NCBI RefSeq assembly: GCF_030655415.1
Contig: NZ_JAURVN010000009.1
Coordinates: 124,001 to 188,000, forward strand
Reading direction: 5' to 3'
Source of the DNA: Herminiimonas sp.
Lineage (GTDB): Bacteria; Pseudomonadota; Gammaproteobacteria; Burkholderiales; Burkholderiaceae
DNA length: 64,000 nucleotides
This document shows positions 62,866 through 64,000 of the stretch, piece after piece. Below the pieces are notes generated by a model. The model saw nothing but the letters and a program-made list of their open reading frames with translations. It was not told where the DNA came from and ran no database searches. Numbering within the stretch: position 1 is the first letter of the stretch; every line of letters starts with the position of its first letter. The translations under genes and the position numbers were made by a program.

Positions 62866-64000
62866 ATGAGCAACGATTCAAAAAACAGCATTAACAATGG
62901 CAAAATTGACGCCAATGCACCAGCAAACCCGGCATCGCCTAACCCGGCCAGCTCCAATTTCCTGCGCGGCATTATCGAAGCCGATATCGCCGCCGGCAAG
63001 CATGACAAGCGGGTCGGTAAAGACGGCCAGCCGCTGCCTACCGTCATCACCCGCTTCCCGCCGGAACCTAACGGTTACCTGCACATAGGTCACGCCAAAT
63101 CGATCTGCCTCAACTTCGGCCTCGCGCGCGATTACGCCGGCCGCTGCAACTTGCGCTTCGACGACACCAATCCGACCAAAGAAGAACAGGAATACGTAGA
63201 CACCATCATCGACAGCGTCAAATGGCTGGGCTTCGATTGGGAAACCGAAGGCAAAGAACACCTGTACTTCGCCAGCGATTACTTCGACCAGTTGTATGCA
63301 ATGGCCGAATACCTGATCACCGCCGGTCACGCCTACGTCGACAGCCAATCCGCTGACGACATGCAAAAGAACCGCGGCAACTTTGGCGAAGCCGGCAAGA
63401 ACTCGCCGTTCCGCGATCGTCCCGCTGCAGAATCGCTCGACCTGTTCCGCCGCATGAAGGCTGGCGAATTCAAGGATGGCGAACACATCCTGCGCGCCAA
63501 GATCGACATGGCCTCGCCCAACATGAACATGCGCGACCCGGCGATCTACCGCATCCGCCACGCGCATCACCATCGCACCGGCGACAAATGGTGCGTCTAC
63601 CCGATGTACGACTACGCGCATCCACTGGAAGACGCGATTGAAAACATCACACACTCGATCTGCACGCTTGAATTCCAGGATCACCGCCCGTTCTACGATT
63701 GGATCTTGGAGCGCACAGCCGAAGGCGGCTTCTTCACCAAACCGCTGCCGCATCAATACGAATTCGCGCGCCTCAACCTGACCTACGCCATCACTAGCAA
63801 ACGCAAGTTACTGCAACTGGTGGAAGAAAACATCGTCGACGGTTGGGACGATCCGCGCATGCCAACCATCGTCGGCATCCGTCGCCGCGGCTTTACGCCA
63901 GAATCGATACAACTCTTTGCAGAACGCATCGGCGTCGCCAAGGTAGATAGCTGGATCGACATGAGCACACTCGAAGGCGCATTGCGCGACGACCTCGATG
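62866..64000 (+). CDS. glnS: glutamine-tRNA ligase, 5' part (cut by window end)
   Basis: The frame opens at the ATG at 62866 and is still open at base 64000, giving about 378 residues. After a low-complexity Asn/Pro/Ala-rich lead of about 32 residues comes [20 protein letters not shown], the class I signature [20 protein letters not shown], then [20 protein letters not shown] and [20 protein letters not shown] (KMSKS-side region not reached). The sequence is GlnS rather than GltX. The start has only a weak ribosome site. Confidence 0.96.
   Translation, partial: MSNDSKNSINNGKIDANAPANPASPNPASSNFLRGIIEADIAAGKHDKRVGKDGQPLPTVITRFPPEPNGYLHIGHAKSICLNFGLARDYAGRCNLRFDDTNPTKEEQEYVDTIIDSVKWLGFDWETEGKEHLYFASDYFDQLYAMAEYLITAGHAYVDSQSADDMQKNRGNFGEAGKNSPFRDRPAAESLDLFRRMKAGEFKDGEHILRAKIDMASPNMNMRDPAIYRIRHAHHHRTGDKWCVYPMYDYAHPLEDAIENITHSICTLEFQDHRPFYDWILERTAEGGFFTKPLPHQYEFARLNLTYAITSKRKLLQLVEENIVDGWDDPRMPTIVGIRRRGFTPESIQLFAERIGVAKVDSWIDMSTLEGALRDDLD

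Overview
The window looks like chromosomal DNA of a betaproteobacterium of the order Burkholderiales, most likely an Oxalobacteraceae member close to Herminiimonas or Janthinobacterium. This is inferred from the protein sequences, the slightly GC-rich composition, the rpsP-rimM-trmD-rplS block, the etfB-etfA-acyl-CoA dehydrogenase block, type 2 pyrF, FimV and the intergenic hairpin style. No database search was possible. I see no tRNA or rRNA gene, CRISPR array, insertion sequence, prophage or plasmid gene. Both ends cut genes: a PepSY protein at the left and glnS at the right.

Layout. 1-8.8 kb: iron or haem/siderophore uptake, with the tail of a PepSY membrane protein and two consecutive FecI-type sigma / FecR-type anti-sigma / TonB-dependent receptor cassettes; the second has a good Fur-box candidate. 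9.6-18.3 kb: a signalling cluster on the plus strand with cheW, a Tar-like chemoreceptor ending in a CheR-docking pentapeptide, a CHASE3-GAF-kinase with three receivers, cheR, a receiver-less cheB and a receiver-kinase; cheA, cheY and cheZ are absent. 18.4-20.2 kb: hmp and an NsrR-type repressor gene with two candidate NsrR operators. 20.4-26.4 kb: a small membrane protein, a Cache-GGDEF cyclase, a YkvA protein, a 5'-nucleotidase and malic enzyme maeB.

26.8-35.9 kb: a rubredoxin-reductase-like flavoprotein, thiL-pgpA-pncC, pyrF, a DMT transporter, lemA followed by two TPM-domain genes, and dacB. 36.3-41.6 kb: a tightly coupled HEAT-repeat / family 2 glycosyltransferase pair facing a large CHASE-PAS-GGDEF-EAL protein. 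41.9-46.1 kb, minus strand: a CobD/CbiB-like protein, a CoA-type Nudix hydrolase, then the rplS-trmD-rimM-rpsP translation operon. 46.4-53.2 kb: a TM2 protein, amtB behind a sigma-54 promoter with an overlapping unknown gene, then the electron-transfer flavoprotein block and a TusA-like protein. 53.3-64 kb: FimV, alaS, a glycerophosphodiesterase, a gamma-glutamyltransferase-like protein, DUF2569 and DUF1275 membrane proteins, and the first part of glnS.

The most interesting places are the cheA-less signalling cluster, the HEAT-glycosyltransferase pair, the unknown gene translationally coupled to amtB, a long nested hairpin just upstream of the acyl-CoA dehydrogenase gene, a 12-bp tandem repeat after the DUF2569 gene, and several small ORFs and palindromes in intergenic DNA. 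None amounts to a clear defence or mobile system; most of the window is ordinary core chromosome.
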